Positions 16,745-26,351 are shown, numbered from the stretch's first letter. The stretch is 64,000 nucleotides of DNA from Elstera sp043721315 (GCA_043721315.1 JAYSQZ010000019.1:129292-193291), one strand, 5' to 3'. Translations and numbers: made by a program. Notes: generated by a model from the letters alone, not told the origin.

Positions 16745-19144
16745 ATGTCCGCTGTTTTTTCGCCCCCGCCTAGCCTGTTCATCGCGCAGGAAGACAGCGA
16801 TATTCCCTTCGTTGGGGCACTGCTGGATTCAATGGACACTGCCGCCTGCCTGATTGATGCTGGGGAGCATATTATCGGCTGGAACCGTTGCTATGAGGCT
16901 TTTTTTCCTGAGCATGAAGGGCTGTTGCGCCGGGGCTGGTCTTATATCGAAAACCAGCGGAATTATTTTCGGAATAATACCGAGATTACCGACCCCAAAC
17001 TGTTTGAAGAAACCGTTGCCGCCGGGATAGAGCGACATCGGAGTATGCGGGACTCATCGCTCTTCCAAAAGCGCAATGGCCGATGGTTGAATAGCCGTAT
17101 CTATTGGTTCGCCGATGGCTCTTGCCTTAAAACTTGGCAGGATGTAACGCGCCAGCACAGTAAATCGAATACCGATCTTTTCATGGAAGGCACCGACAGA
17201 GGGGTTGTGCTGTTCGGCACCGATGGGAACTTCGAGAAGGCCAATCGCGTGATGGGCGATATTTTCCCGCGCGCGGTCGATTTATTTCATCCTGGCACGA
17301 CCTATTTCGATCATCTGCGGGCTTATGCGGAAACCACGCTGGCCACTCACGAGGCCGAAGCTATTGCCCGGCTCCTCAATCGCCCCTTTCCCATTCGCAC
17401 GCCGCTGGCCCGCCCGCTGCACTTGCGAAAAGCCGACGGCGGCTGGGTGGAGTTGCGCGAACGAGTGCTGTTCGATGGATCGCTGCAAACCCTGTGGCTC
17501 GATATTAGCACGGCCAAAGCTCTTGAAAAAAGCAATGCCGACCTGGACCGGTTGGTTCACGAACTGGGCTTAGCCCGGCAGACCGCCGAGGCCGCGAGCG
17601 CCGCCAAATCGGCGTTTCTTGCCACCATGAGCCACGAAATCCGCACGCCGATGAACGGGGTGTTGGGAATGCTCGACCTGCTTCGCACAGTGGCCCTGCC
17701 CCCCGAAGCGCTGGATTACGCCGAAACCGCCCATCAATCGGCCATCGCGCTGTTGGGGATTATTGATGACGTGCTCGATATTACCAAGCTCGAAGCCGGG
17801 CGGGTAACGCTGGAAGCGGTAGCGTTCCGGCCCAGCGAACTCTTGCGCTCCATCGTCGCCCTTTTCGCGCCTCGCGTCGCCGAACGCGGCGTTGCCTTGC
17901 GACTGCAAACCGATGCGTCGTTGGAGGCTTTCTATCAAGGCGACCCCACACGGTTGCGCCAGATTCTCACCAACCTCGTCGGCAATGCGGTGAAATTCAC
18001 CCCGGCGGGGGCAATCACGCTCTGCGGCTATACCGAGGCGCTGACCGAGGCCGACAGCCCGCCGGATACCATCAGGCTCGTGCTGGAAGTGCGCGATACC
18101 GGCATCGGCATTCCCTTGGAACAACAGGCGCTGATTTTCGATCGTTTCACGCAGTCCGACCAATCAATTACGCGGCGTTTTGGCGGCACGGGCCTCGGCC
18201 TTGCGATCACGCGCGAGTTGGCGCAACTGATGGGCGGCTACGTGAGCCTTGCGAGCGCCCCCGGCGAGGGCAGCGTTTTCACTGTCGCCCTACCGCTACC
18301 GCGCTTGACCGAGGCGGCGCTGGCGAGCCTTGCAGAACGCGCCGCACAACCCCCGGCACGCTACGACCTTAACCGCCCGCTCACGATTTTGCTGGCGGAA
18401 GATAATGAGATCAATCAGCGCGTCGTGATCGCCCTACTGCGGAAAGCCGGGCACGCGGTGTTCTGCGTTGCCTCGGGCCGGGAGGCGGTAGAAGCGCTGG
18501 CCGAGCATAAGTTCGATCTGGTGTTGATGGATATTCACATGCCGGAGATGGATGGGTTGCAAGCCACGCGGATTATCCGCGCAAGCCAACAGCCGTGGGC
18601 GCGCATCCCCATTATCGCGCTGACCGCCGACGCGCTTGACGAGTCGCGCCGCACCCATCTTGCGGCGGGCATGAACGATACGCTGGCCAAACCCATCGAC
18701 CGCGACAAGCTGCTGAAAACGCTGCAACGCTGGGCCGATGCGCCGAATAAAGCCGCCAGCGCAACCCCGGAAGCGGTGACGGAACCCGAACGGGAACGCT
18801 TCGATCAAACCCGCTTCAATGAATTGGCCGATACCATTGGCTGCGATGGGCTGACCGATTTGATCGAGAGCGTCATCGTCGCCGTGACCGACAGGCTGGC
18901 CGATTTGGAGCGCTTGAAGGACGGGCCGGATGCGACGGAAATTCATGCCCCCGCCCACCAGCTTATCTCCCTCTTTGGTAATTTCGCCCTGACCCGGCTG
19001 CACGATTCGTCGCGCCGCCTTGCCAGCGCCGCCCTTGCGGGTAATAGGGCAGACGCGCTTCAGCACATCACGCGCCTCGCGCAAGAGGCCGAGGAAGATT
19101 TGCCCCTGTTGCTCGCTGCCGCGAGCGCGGCACTATCGGGTTAG
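16745..19144 (+). CDS. Hybrid sensor histidine kinase (PAS-PAS-HisKA-HATPase-REC-Hpt)
   Basis: 799-aa soluble hybrid kinase with no membrane segments. Residues 25-135 form a PAS-like domain (MDTAACLIDAGEHIIGWNRC) and 145-255 a second. A short coiled coil leads to the dimerisation domain with His297 in FLATMSHEIRTPMNG. The ATPase domain has the N box at about 407-419, DTGIGIP and GGTGLGLAI. The receiver (from TILLAEDNEINQR) has Asp596 in LVLMDIHMPEMDG. The C-terminus is a probable Hpt domain with His738 in APAHQLISLFGNFAL. No response regulator is adjacent, so the phosphorelay partner and the signal are unknown. Confidence 0.92.
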   Translation: MSAVFSPPPSLFIAQEDSDIPFVGALLDSMDTAACLIDAGEHIIGWNRCYEAFFPEHEGLLRRGWSYIENQRNYFRNNTEITDPKLFEETVAAGIERHRSMRDSSLFQKRNGRWLNSRIYWFADGSCLKTWQDVTRQHSKSNTDLFMEGTDRGVVLFGTDGNFEKANRVMGDIFPRAVDLFHPGTTYFDHLRAYAETTLATHEAEAIARLLNRPFPIRTPLARPLHLRKADGGWVELRERVLFDGSLQTLWLDISTAKALEKSNADLDRLVHELGLARQTAEAASAAKSAFLATMSHEIRTPMNGVLGMLDLLRTVALPPEALDYAETAHQSAIALLGIIDDVLDITKLEAGRVTLEAVAFRPSELLRSIVALFAPRVAERGVALRLQTDASLEAFYQGDPTRLRQILTNLVGNAVKFTPAGAITLCGYTEALTEADSPPDTIRLVLEVRDTGIGIPLEQQALIFDRFTQSDQSITRRFGGTGLGLAITRELAQLMGGYVSLASAPGEGSVFTVALPLPRLTEAALASLAERAAQPPARYDLNRPLTILLAEDNEINQRVVIALLRKAGHAVFCVASGREAVEALAEHKFDLVLMDIHMPEMDGLQATRIIRASQQPWARIPIIALTADALDESRRTHLAAGMNDTLAKPIDRDKLLKTLQRWADAPNKAASATPEAVTEPERERFDQTRFNELADTIGCDGLTDLIESVIVAVTDRLADLERLKDGPDATEIHAPAHQLISLFGNFALTRLHDSSRRLASAALAGNRADALQHITRLAQEAEEDLPLLLAAASAALSG

Positions 19145-19599
19145 TTCTGAAGCGGGACGACCGAGACAGCGTTATAGGACGAGCCGTCGATCAGCTTGGT
19201 GGACCAAACCAGATAGACCAGCACTTGCTTTTGCGTATCGAAAAACCGGGAGACGCGCATTGATTTGAAGATGAAGGACGTGCGCTCGCTGAACACTTCC
19301 TCGCCCTTCTTGCCCTTATCAATCTCGCCGCGAATTTTCACAGGGCCAACCGCGCGGCAGGCGATGGAAAAACGGCTGGGGTCTTCCGCCAACCCAACCG
19401 CGCCCGACAGACCGCCCGTATCGGCGCGCGATACGTAACAGGCAACGCCGTCCACCTTGGGATCGTCGTACCGTTCGATCAACACTTTGTCGTTCGGGCC
19501 GACGAGGCGGAAGGTGGTCGAAACTTCCCCGATGCGGGTTTGGGCAAAGGCCAAGCCGGGGAGCAGCAGGGCGAGCGTAAGGGCGGCGAGCTTGACCAT
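19141..19599 (-). CDS. creA: CreA family periplasmic protein
   Basis: 152-aa exported protein with signal peptide MVKLAALTLALLLPGLAFAQ. The mature part matches CreA: IGEVSTTFRLVGPNDKVLIE, then DPKVDGVACYVSRADTGGLS, ending VWSTKLIDGSSYNAVSVVPL. The family is widespread in proteobacteria; its molecular function is unknown. The ATG at 19597-19599 is chosen because it opens the signal peptide. The stop overlaps the end of the convergent kinase gene by 4 nt. Confidence 0.9.
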   Translation of the reverse strand: MVKLAALTLALLLPGLAFAQTRIGEVSTTFRLVGPNDKVLIERYDDPKVDGVACYVSRADTGGLSGAVGLAEDPSRFSIACRAVGPVKIRGEIDKGKKGEEVFSERTSFIFKSMRVSRFFDTQKQVLVYLVWSTKLIDGSSYNAVSVVPLQN

Positions 19600-19653
19600 A
19601 ACGGGGGGACTCCATAGTTTGAACTTCAACGACCATCGCTCTCGCTGCACAAG

Positions 19654-19746
19654 ATGGCAAAGATGCCGCTCTTCGTAACAGATCCCGAAGTCGAACAGTT
19701 GACGGAACAGTTGGCGCGCCGCCACGGCATTAGCAAGACCGAGTGA
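19654..19746 (+). pseudogene. Remnant of a VapB (Rv0623-type) antitoxin gene
   Basis: A 30-codon frame reads MAKMPLFVTDPEVEQLTEQL and then ARRHGISKTE before a TGA. It matches the N-terminal DNA-binding part of VapB antitoxins of the Rv0623 family (M.L.IKDPEVxxLAxxLA...G.SKTEA), which normally run to 70-85 residues and are followed by vapC. Here the frame stops right after SKTE and no PIN-domain gene follows. mazE starts 79 nt later instead. It is probably the scar of a lost vapBC module. Confidence 0.6.
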
Positions 19747-19825
19747 CTCCGTGAATAATCTTGACTCCGACGGCTCAGGATCATATTGTGATCCTATCGA
19801 CTTCTGCATGAACGGGAAAAATAAC

Positions 19826-20116
19826 ATGATCGGACAACTAGCGTCGTGGGGGGGCAGCATCGCGCTGCGGATTCCTGCGGCCTACGCATCTGAACTAGGG
19901 GCGCGCGCGGGTCAGTCGGTTAATTTGACCGTTGACAGTGGAGCACTCATAGTTCGGATTCTGCTCGAACAGAAAAAATACCGACTTGAAGATTTACTCG
20001 CTGGTATTACCGACGATAATAAACACGCAGAAGTCGACCTTGGTCCACTCTATGGTAAGGAATTAATTAGCGATGAATACTCAGAGCACACATCCCAAAG
20101 CGGGGGATGTTATTAA
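19826..20116 (+). CDS. mazE: MazE/AbrB-type antitoxin
   Basis: 96-aa antitoxin with an N-terminal swapped-hairpin AbrB DNA-binding domain (IGQLASWGGSIALRIPAAYA, then ARAGQSVNLTVDSGALIVRI) and a disordered acidic tail that should wrap the toxin. The ATG at 19826 gives the canonical MIGQL start. Earlier in-frame starts add residues unlike the family. The last 44 nt overlap mazF. Confidence 0.9.
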   Translation: MIGQLASWGGSIALRIPAAYASELGARAGQSVNLTVDSGALIVRILLEQKKYRLEDLLAGITDDNKHAEVDLGPLYGKELISDEYSEHTSQSGGCY

Positions 20117-20417
20117 AATTAATTTTAGCCCTCAACACGGACATGAGCAAGCTGGCTTTCGGCCCGCGTTGGTCGTTTCAGTGGATGCGTATAACACAAA
20201 AGCGGGGCTGGCGGTCGTTTGCCCCATCACGCGGAGTCGGAAGGGTTATCCGTTCGAGGTTGAACTGCCGCCCGGCTTACTAGTCATGGGCGTTATCCTC
20301 GCCGACCAGGTTCGGAGTATCGATTACGCCGCGCGTGATTTTCAACTTCTTTGCTCGGTTCCTGAGGAGGTGCTGGACGAAGTTCGAGCCAAAATAGCCG
20401 CTCTCCTGGCTCTTTAG
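20073..20417 (+). CDS. mazF: MazF/PemK family mRNA interferase toxin
   Basis: 114-aa endoribonuclease toxin of the PemK fold: GDVIKINFSPQHGHEQAGFR, with the catalytic Arg of the FRPALVVS strand, then VVCPITRSRKGYPFEVELP containing the conserved Thr, and VILADQVRSIDYAAR. It should cleave single-stranded RNA at a short motif when MazE is degraded. The 44-nt overlap with mazE is longer than usual and suggests coupled translation. A strong terminator follows 26 nt after the stop. Confidence 0.93.
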   Translation: MNTQSTHPKAGDVIKINFSPQHGHEQAGFRPALVVSVDAYNTKAGLAVVCPITRSRKGYPFEVELPPGLLVMGVILADQVRSIDYAARDFQLLCSVPEEVLDEVRAKIAALLAL

Positions 20418-20443
20418 GTGGTTAATTAGTTTTCAAAATAAAA

Positions 20444-20478
20444 GCGGCCCGCTCTTCCAAGCGGGCCGCAGTTTTTTT
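20444..20478. terminator. Bidirectional terminator between mazF and acnA
   Basis: GCGGCCCGC (20444-20452), 8-nt loop, GCGGGCCGC (20461-20469), followed by GTTTTTTT on the plus strand. An A-rich run on the left gives a T-run for minus-strand transcription of acnA as well. Confidence 0.88.
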
Positions 20479-20495
20479 ACGCTAAAACGCTTTCC

Positions 20496-23168
20496 TTACG
20501 ACGCCAAACTCCGCAGCACATACGGCAGAATCCCGCCGTGGCGGTAGTATTCGACCTCATCGAGCGTATCAATACGGCTCAGAACCTGGATCACTTCCAC
20601 CGTGCCATTGGCGCGGGTGAGGGTGAGGGTTAGGTCTTGGCGCGGCTTTAGGCCGGCTTCGACGCCGGTGATGTCGAAGGTTTCGGTGCCATCGAGGCCC
20701 AGGGTTTGCCGGGTCATGCCGTCCTTAAACTGAAGCGGCAGAATGCCCATGCCAACCAGGTTAGAGCGGTGAATACGCTCGAAGCTCTCGGCGATAACGG
20801 CTTTCACGCCCAACAACAGCGTGCCCTTCGCCGCCCAGTCGCGGCTGGACCCCGTGCCATATTCCTTACCCGCAACGATTACCAGCGGCGTGCCTTCGGC
20901 CTTATACTTCTGCGCCGCATCGTAGATGAACATGGCCTCGCCCGTCGGCTGGAAAACGGTTACGCCGCCGCTGGTGCCGGGGGCCATTTCGTTCTTCAGG
21001 CGGATATTGGCAAACGTGCCGCGCATCATGATTTCGTGATTGCCCCGGCGCGCGCCGTAGCTGTTGAAATCGAGCGGGCGAACTTGATGCTCCAGCAGAT
21101 ACGCGCCGCCAGGGCTGTCTTGCTTAATCGAGCCTGCCGGGGAGATATGATCGGTCGTGATCGAATCGCCCAACAGTGCCAGCGGACGCGCCTTATGAAT
21201 GTCCGAAACCGCGCTAGGCTCCTTGGCCATACCAACGAAATAGGGCGGGTTCTGCACATAAGTGCTGCCGTTGTCCCACACATAGGTTTCGCCCGTGGTG
21301 GTCTCGATCGCACGCCACTCGTCCGGCCCGTGGAAGACGTTGCCGTAGCGGGCTTTGAACATGTCCGAGGTTAGGCTGGCCTCAAGCGCCGTTTGAATTT
21401 CGGCATTCGACGGCCAAATATCCTTGAGATACACAGGCTTGCCATCTTTGCCCGTGCCAAGCGAATCGGTTGCCACGTTCAGCGTCATCGTGCCCGCCAA
21501 GGCATAGGCGACAACCAGCGGCGGCGAGGCGAGGTAGTTGGCCTTTACGTGCGGGCTGATGCGGCCTTCAAAGTTGCGGTTACCCGACAGCACAGCGGCA
21601 ACGGTAAGATCGCCTTTTTCCACCGCTGCCGCAATCGGATCGGCCAGCGGGCCGGAATTACCAATACAGGTGGTGCAGCCATAACCAACCAGATTGAAGC
21701 CGAGCTGATCGAGATACGGTGTTAGCCCGGCTTTATTGAGATAGTCGGTCACGACTTGGGAGCCGGGGGCGAGGGAGGATTTCACCCAAGGTTTACGCTC
21801 CAGCCCCAGTTCAATCGCCTTCTTCGCCAGCAAGCCTGCCGCAATCATCACGCTTGGGTTGGACGTATTGGTGCAAGAGGTAATGGCGGTAATCACCACA
21901 TCACCATCGGTGAGGTCGTAGTTGGCGCCTTCCACCGCCACTTTGCGCGGCGCGGGAACGCCCGCATCGGCAAGGGTCTTGCTGAAGCTCACGTCCGCAT
22001 CGCTCAACATTACCCGGTCTTGCGGGCGCTTCGGGCCAGCCATCGAGGGCAGCACGGCGGCCAGATCAAGCTCCAGCGTGTTGGTGAACACCGGGTCCGG
22101 CGTGCTGGCATCGCGCCACAGCCCTTGCGCCTTGGCATAGGCTTCCACCAGCTTCACGCGGGCAGGGTCGCGGCCCGTGAAGCTGAGGTAGCGAATGGTT
22201 TCGGCATCAATGGGAAAGAAGCCGCAGGTGGCCCCATATTCCGGGGCCATATTCGCAATCGTGGCACGATCGGCCAGCGACAGAGTATCGAGGCCCGATC
22301 CGTAGAATTCCACGAATTTGCCGACCACGCCGAGCTTGCGGAGCATCTGCGTCACGGTCAGCACCAAATCGGTCGCGGTTGCGCCTTCGGGCAGTTTGCC
22401 GATGAGTTTGAAGCCAACGACATCGGGCACCAGCATCGACACCGGTTGGCCCAGCATCGCCGCTTCCGCTTCGATCCCGCCGACGCCCCAGCCGAGCACG
22501 GCCAAGCCGTTGACCATCGTCGTGTGCGAATCGGTGCCGACACAGGTGTCTGGGTAGGCGACGGTTTTGCCGTCTTCGGTATTCGTCCAGACCACTTGCG
22601 CGAGATACTCGACGTTCACCTGATGGCAAATGCCGGTGCCGGGCGGCACAACGCGGAAGTTGTTGAAGGCCGATTGGCCCCAGCGCAGAAACGCATAGCG
22701 TTCGTGATTGCGCTCGAACTCCAGCTTCACGTTATCGTCGAACGATTGCGCGGTGCCAAAATGATCGACCATAACCGAGTGATCAATCACCAGATCGACC
22801 GGGGAGAGCGGGTTGATCTTTTGCGGATCGCCGCCGAGGGCCACCATCGCATCGCGCATCGCGGCCAGATCGACCACGGCAGGCACGCCGGTAAAATCCT
22901 GCATCAGCACGCGGGCCGGGCGGTAGGCGATTTCCTTTTCCTCGCCGGACGGCTGCCAATCGGCCAGCGACTTTACGTCGGCAACCGAAACCGTGCGCTC
23001 GTCTTGATAGCGCAGCAGGTTTTCCAGCAGCACTTTCAGCGACATCGGCAAGCGCGTCACCTGAGTGTGCCCGGCTTCTACCAGGGCGGCGAGGCTGAAA
23101 TAATCATAAGAAACGCCGTCCACGGTAAGCGTGCGACGGGTTTTGAGCGTGTCGATTCCGACGGTCAC
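20496..23168 (-). CDS. acnA: Aconitate hydratase A
   Basis: TCA-cycle [4Fe-4S] enzyme interconverting citrate and isocitrate; apo-forms of the family can bind RNA. The 890-aa protein has cluster ligands in TSCTNTSNP and GYGCTTCIGNSGPL, the substrate loop GTDSHTTMVNGL, and the C-terminal swivel domain with EYGTGSSRDWAAKGT. Translation probably starts at a GTG (23166-23168, VTVGIDTLKTRRTL) with GGAGAAAT upstream. A start at 23210 would add 14 residues not in the family. A small inverted repeat (GGGTTC AGAT GAACCC, 23193-23208) lies just before the ribosome site. Confidence 0.97.
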   Translation of the reverse strand: MTVGIDTLKTRRTLTVDGVSYDYFSLAALVEAGHTQVTRLPMSLKVLLENLLRYQDERTVSVADVKSLADWQPSGEEKEIAYRPARVLMQDFTGVPAVVDLAAMRDAMVALGGDPQKINPLSPVDLVIDHSVMVDHFGTAQSFDDNVKLEFERNHERYAFLRWGQSAFNNFRVVPPGTGICHQVNVEYLAQVVWTNTEDGKTVAYPDTCVGTDSHTTMVNGLAVLGWGVGGIEAEAAMLGQPVSMLVPDVVGFKLIGKLPEGATATDLVLTVTQMLRKLGVVGKFVEFYGSGLDTLSLADRATIANMAPEYGATCGFFPIDAETIRYLSFTGRDPARVKLVEAYAKAQGLWRDASTPDPVFTNTLELDLAAVLPSMAGPKRPQDRVMLSDADVSFSKTLADAGVPAPRKVAVEGANYDLTDGDVVITAITSCTNTSNPSVMIAAGLLAKKAIELGLERKPWVKSSLAPGSQVVTDYLNKAGLTPYLDQLGFNLVGYGCTTCIGNSGPLADPIAAAVEKGDLTVAAVLSGNRNFEGRISPHVKANYLASPPLVVAYALAGTMTLNVATDSLGTGKDGKPVYLKDIWPSNAEIQTALEASLTSDMFKARYGNVFHGPDEWRAIETTTGETYVWDNGSTYVQNPPYFVGMAKEPSAVSDIHKARPLALLGDSITTDHISPAGSIKQDSPGGAYLLEHQVRPLDFNSYGARRGNHEIMMRGTFANIRLKNEMAPGTSGGVTVFQPTGEAMFIYDAAQKYKAEGTPLVIVAGKEYGTGSSRDWAAKGTLLLGVKAVIAESFERIHRSNLVGMGILPLQFKDGMTRQTLGLDGTETFDITGVEAGLKPRQDLTLTLTRANGTVEVIQVLSRIDTLDEVEYYRHGGILPYVLRSLAS

Positions 23169-23276
23169 GGGATTTCTCCGTATTAGTTGCGGGGGTTCAG
23201 ATGAACCCAACCCTTCCGAAGCGCGAGTGTACGCCGGATTGATGACAGAACAAGACGGAAGAACTGAGGAAGATCC

Positions 23277-24479
23277 CTAGTTTTTCTTATGAAACCGCTG
23301 ACCGCGCCACGCCAGTGCAGCCGCACCACTCGCGAGCATCAACAATCCCGCACCCAGGGCAAAAATCAGATCATAGGTCTGGGTTGCCGCGAATAAAAAC
23401 GCGAACCCTTGGCCGGCAAGCGCTTGGAAGGCCGAAAAAATCAAGGTGAGCTTCCGCCATGCCGCTCGATGCGCCTCTACCCCCACCAATTCTAGGGCAA
23501 CGCCGGAGGTGAGCATGGCGGCACCAGGGGTTGCAGCCCCAACGATGAGGCTGGACATCACGAGCGCAGGGATCGAAGACGAGAACAGCGGCAGCGCCAC
23601 CGCCAGGGCTTTGGCCAGCAGCATCAGCGTTAAGGCCGCCCCGAAGCCAATCTTATCAGCCAAACGCCCGAGCAGTAGCACGCCCAAAGCCGCGCCAACG
23701 CCGAACATCACCCAAAAATACCCACCGACTGAAACGCCATGCCCTAGGCCGCGCGCGATATAATCGACCCAAAAGACCGTGTGGGGAATAAAGCCCATCG
23801 CGTCCCCAGCGTAGGCTGCCGCAAGGCCGATCAACGGCAGTGTCCAGCGCGGCCCCGGCCCGCTTGGGGGCGCTACCCCCTCTGGCGTCTTCGGCCAACC
23901 GTGCCATGCCGGAATCCACAGCAGCAGCGCCAGAACCGATAGGCCCAACCACGCCGCGACCATATCTATCCGCGCCAACCACGGCACTAAGGTTCCGGCA
24001 CAGATAATCCCAACCCCGATGCCGCAGAACACCAGCCCGCCAATCGTACCGCGCCGAGGGATCGGCACCTGACTGAGCAAGGCGGGCGGCGCGAGAATAA
24101 GAATCAGCGCCCCGGAAATTCCGGTCAGCAACCGCCACGGCGCGAGCCAGATGAGTCCCCAGTTTGGCCCCCCGTTTGCCCCCAAGTCGGGAATGCCCGC
24201 CAGCGTCGCCAGCACCACCGCGCCGACCGAGGCGCGCAACACGAAACCAACGCCGAAACGATCCGCCAGCCGCAGCGCCATCAACGCGCCAATGAAATAG
24301 CCGATAAGGTTCGCCGCGCTCAACCAAACAGCCTGCGGGCCGGTGAACAGACCGGCGGCAACCAAGGCGGGAATGAGCGGCGCAAACGCAAACCGCCCAA
24401 TGCCGTGGCCGACGATCAACGCCGCCATGCCGGGCAGAGCTTGCCGAAAAGCGGAGGGGGAGGGGACGGAAGCCGTCAT
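23277..24479 (-). CDS. YbfB/YjiJ family MFS transporter
   Basis: 400-aa inner-membrane transporter with about twelve hydrophobic segments. The start (GMAALIVGHGIGRFAFAPLI) is the signature of the YbfB/YjiJ group of the major facilitator superfamily. LADRFG follows the second helix as the MFS loop motif. Substrate unknown. It lies 108 nt upstream of acnA on the same strand but has no obvious link to it. Confidence 0.88.
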   Translation of the reverse strand: MTASVPSPSAFRQALPGMAALIVGHGIGRFAFAPLIPALVAAGLFTGPQAVWLSAANLIGYFIGALMALRLADRFGVGFVLRASVGAVVLATLAGIPDLGANGGPNWGLIWLAPWRLLTGISGALILILAPPALLSQVPIPRRGTIGGLVFCGIGVGIICAGTLVPWLARIDMVAAWLGLSVLALLLWIPAWHGWPKTPEGVAPPSGPGPRWTLPLIGLAAAYAGDAMGFIPHTVFWVDYIARGLGHGVSVGGYFWVMFGVGAALGVLLLGRLADKIGFGAALTLMLLAKALAVALPLFSSSIPALVMSSLIVGAATPGAAMLTSGVALELVGVEAHRAAWRKLTLIFSAFQALAGQGFAFLFAATQTYDLIFALGAGLLMLASGAAALAWRGQRFHKKN

Positions 24480-24530
24480 ACCAGCTTGGAGGCGCGCGGG
24501 CGGGCGCGACGCTTAGCCTAAAACTGCTGG

Positions 24531-24785
24531 TTACGCATCGTCCCGTTCGATTTTTTCCAGAAACCGCGCGGCGCGCGTGAGCGCTTCTTGAAAATGCACC
24601 GTGCGAACCGGGGCCGCAACAGTGGAGCGCGCGTGCATCAGCAAATAACCCAGTTGATGCTTCATCATATCGGCATTTTCCAAATGACGCGCTAAGGTCA
24701 TCATGTAATCATAGAGTTCCTGGTCCTGATGCTTCTCATATACCGCCGACGCCTTGGTATAGAGTTCTTCGAGCGCCTTGTTCAT
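24531..24785 (-). CDS. Hypothetical all-helical protein
   Basis: 84 residues, charged and helical (MNKALEELYTKASAVYEKHQ, later HLENADMMKHQLGYLLMHAR), with no signal peptide. I do not recognise a named domain. The regular helical pattern suggests a helical bundle. The ATG at 24783-24785 has GAGGG about 6 nt upstream. It lies alone between the YbfB-type transporter and the divergent L,D-transpeptidase gene. Confidence 0.7.
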   Translation of the reverse strand: MNKALEELYTKASAVYEKHQDQELYDYMMTLARHLENADMMKHQLGYLLMHARSTVAAPVRTVHFQEALTRAARFLEKIERDDA

Positions 24786-25020
24786 TTTTGTTACCCTCCC
24801 GCGTGTACCGGCTCACGATCTTGGCATATATCGTCCGGCTTAAATTCGTGCCCGCTTGTGCGGCGCAACACAAAAACCCTGCCGCAATCCCACCCCCCTG
24901 GCAAGGGGGTTTGGCGCGCACGGGGGCCTTTCCGCATAGCGACCTTCTTACTCCGTATGACGCGAATAATACCGGGCGGTGGGATAGAAAAACGCCGCAA
25001 CCCTTGCTAGGGTTCATTCT

Positions 25021-25929
25021 ATGAGCGGAGGATTAAGTCTGATCGTTGGGGGATTGTGGGCGCTGGCCATAACGGTAGGCGCGACCAGCCTTGGCCTTAT
25101 TATTGCCGACCGCGAAGGCTTGCTTGGCGCAACCCCGCCGCTCTCGGTTTCAGCTCTTCCCGACTTGGTCCTGCCCGACTTTACGATCCCGGCGCTACCG
25201 CTGCCGGAGGGCGAACCGCTGTTTCCACTGGCTTTAGCAGCCTTGCCGCCCGTCGTGATTCCCCTGGAGTTTGGCCCCTCCCCGAGCCGGGTTCTGCCAA
25301 CCCCCATACCCGTGCCGGAACCACTCCAGCCGCGCGCCGCTGCCCCAAACCCAAACCCGAACCCGAACCCTAAACCCGCCCCGCCGAAACCCGAAAAGCC
25401 GAACGCCCCGCAGCCGAAGTCGGAACCCGCCGCCGTCCTTATCCCCAAAGCTCTGCCCGAGCCGAGCGCGCTGGGGGAGGCTATTCTGATTTCGGTGGCA
25501 GATCGCAAACTGCGCGTTTTGCTCGCCGATGGCAGCAGCCGCAGTTTTCCCATCGCCGTGGGCCGGTCGCGCGATCTCATTCCCATCGGCACGACGGAAG
25601 TGCTGCGAAAACGCCGCAATCCCACGTGGGTGCCGACGCCGGAAATGCGCCGACGCGACCCGAAACTGCCCGTCTCCGTCCCCCCCGGCCCGCGCAATCC
25701 GATGGGGCTATATGCACTCGATTTAGGCTGGACCTATTACCGTATCCACGGCACCAACGAGCCGCAGTCGATTGGCCGCGCCGCGTCCTCCGGCTGTTTT
25801 CGCATGTTGCCGAAGGACATTGAAGCCGTGTTCAAGCTGATTGATGTCGGCACGAAAGTAACCGTGATCGAGGGCCGCTTGCCGAAACTGCCCGATCTCG
25901 TGCTCCCGTCCGAAACCAAGGCGCTTTAA
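25021..25929 (+). CDS. L,D-transpeptidase (YkuD domain), membrane-anchored
   Basis: 302-aa envelope enzyme. One N-terminal hydrophobic helix (GGLWALAITVGATSLGLII) anchors it. Residues 55-145 are a Pro-rich linker with NPNPNPNPKP repeats that may span the periplasm. The YkuD domain (about 155-290) has YRIHGTNEPQSIG and SSGCFRM, with the catalytic Cys259 and the preceding His. It should make 3-3 peptidoglycan cross-links or attach proteins to peptidoglycan. The ATG at 25021 is the first codon after an apparent promoter region. Its 3' end overlaps the convergent Lrp gene by 4 nt. Confidence 0.9.
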   Translation: MSGGLSLIVGGLWALAITVGATSLGLIIADREGLLGATPPLSVSALPDLVLPDFTIPALPLPEGEPLFPLALAALPPVVIPLEFGPSPSRVLPTPIPVPEPLQPRAAAPNPNPNPNPKPAPPKPEKPNAPQPKSEPAAVLIPKALPEPSALGEAILISVADRKLRVLLADGSSRSFPIAVGRSRDLIPIGTTEVLRKRRNPTWVPTPEMRRRDPKLPVSVPPGPRNPMGLYALDLGWTYYRIHGTNEPQSIGRAASSGCFRMLPKDIEAVFKLIDVGTKVTVIEGRLPKLPDLVLPSETKAL

Positions 25930-26351
25930 GCCGAGGTCAGGAGCAGACTCGTTTCGCTGTTCAACACCCCGTCGATCTCGCGCACCTGTCGCAGTACCCG
26001 GTCGAAATCGGCCAGCGATTGAGCGCGGAGATCTGCCACCAGATCCCAGTGGCCGTTGGTTGTGTGCAGGGCGTAGAGTTCGGGCAGGCCGCGCAGGTTT
26101 TTGATAACGGCGCTGGTCGATTTGCCCGCGACTTCAATCATCATTACCGCATGAATGACATTGCTGGCGTGCTCCGCCCGGACACGGACGGTAAAACCCA
26201 AAATCGTACCGCTTTCCACCAACCGGTCCAGGCGCTTTTGCACTGTGTTGCGCGACAGGCCCAGCATCGCCGCGAGTTTCGCCACAGGCGCACGGGCATC
26301 GGCCTGAAGGGCGGCAATCAGGCGGCGGTCGAGATCGTCGAAGAGCGGCAT
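25926..26351 (-). CDS. Lrp/AsnC family transcriptional regulator
   Basis: 141-aa regulator with an N-terminal helix-turn-helix (DLDRRLIAALQADARAPVAK, then LGLSRNTVQKRLDRLVESG) and a C-terminal RAM ligand-binding domain. It is divergent from the CtlX-type gene with 144 nt between them, and such regulators commonly neighbour ctlX. Control of ctlX by an amino acid such as arginine or citrulline is a reasonable inference. Confidence 0.93.
   Translation of the reverse strand: MPLFDDLDRRLIAALQADARAPVAKLAAMLGLSRNTVQKRLDRLVESGTILGFTVRVRAEHASNVIHAVMMIEVAGKSTSAVIKNLRGLPELYALHTTNGHWDLVADLRAQSLADFDRVLRQVREIDGVLNSETSLLLTSA

Noticed and set aside
21756..23186. Very long open frame opposite acnA
   Set aside because: Antisense shadow of a highly conserved gene with strong codon bias; His/Arg/Gly-rich sequence without any domain.
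25348..25380. Possible CRISPR-like or minisatellite repeat
   Set aside because: It encodes the NPNPNPNPKP linker of the L,D-transpeptidase; no spacers, and no CRISPR array or cas gene was seen in the window.
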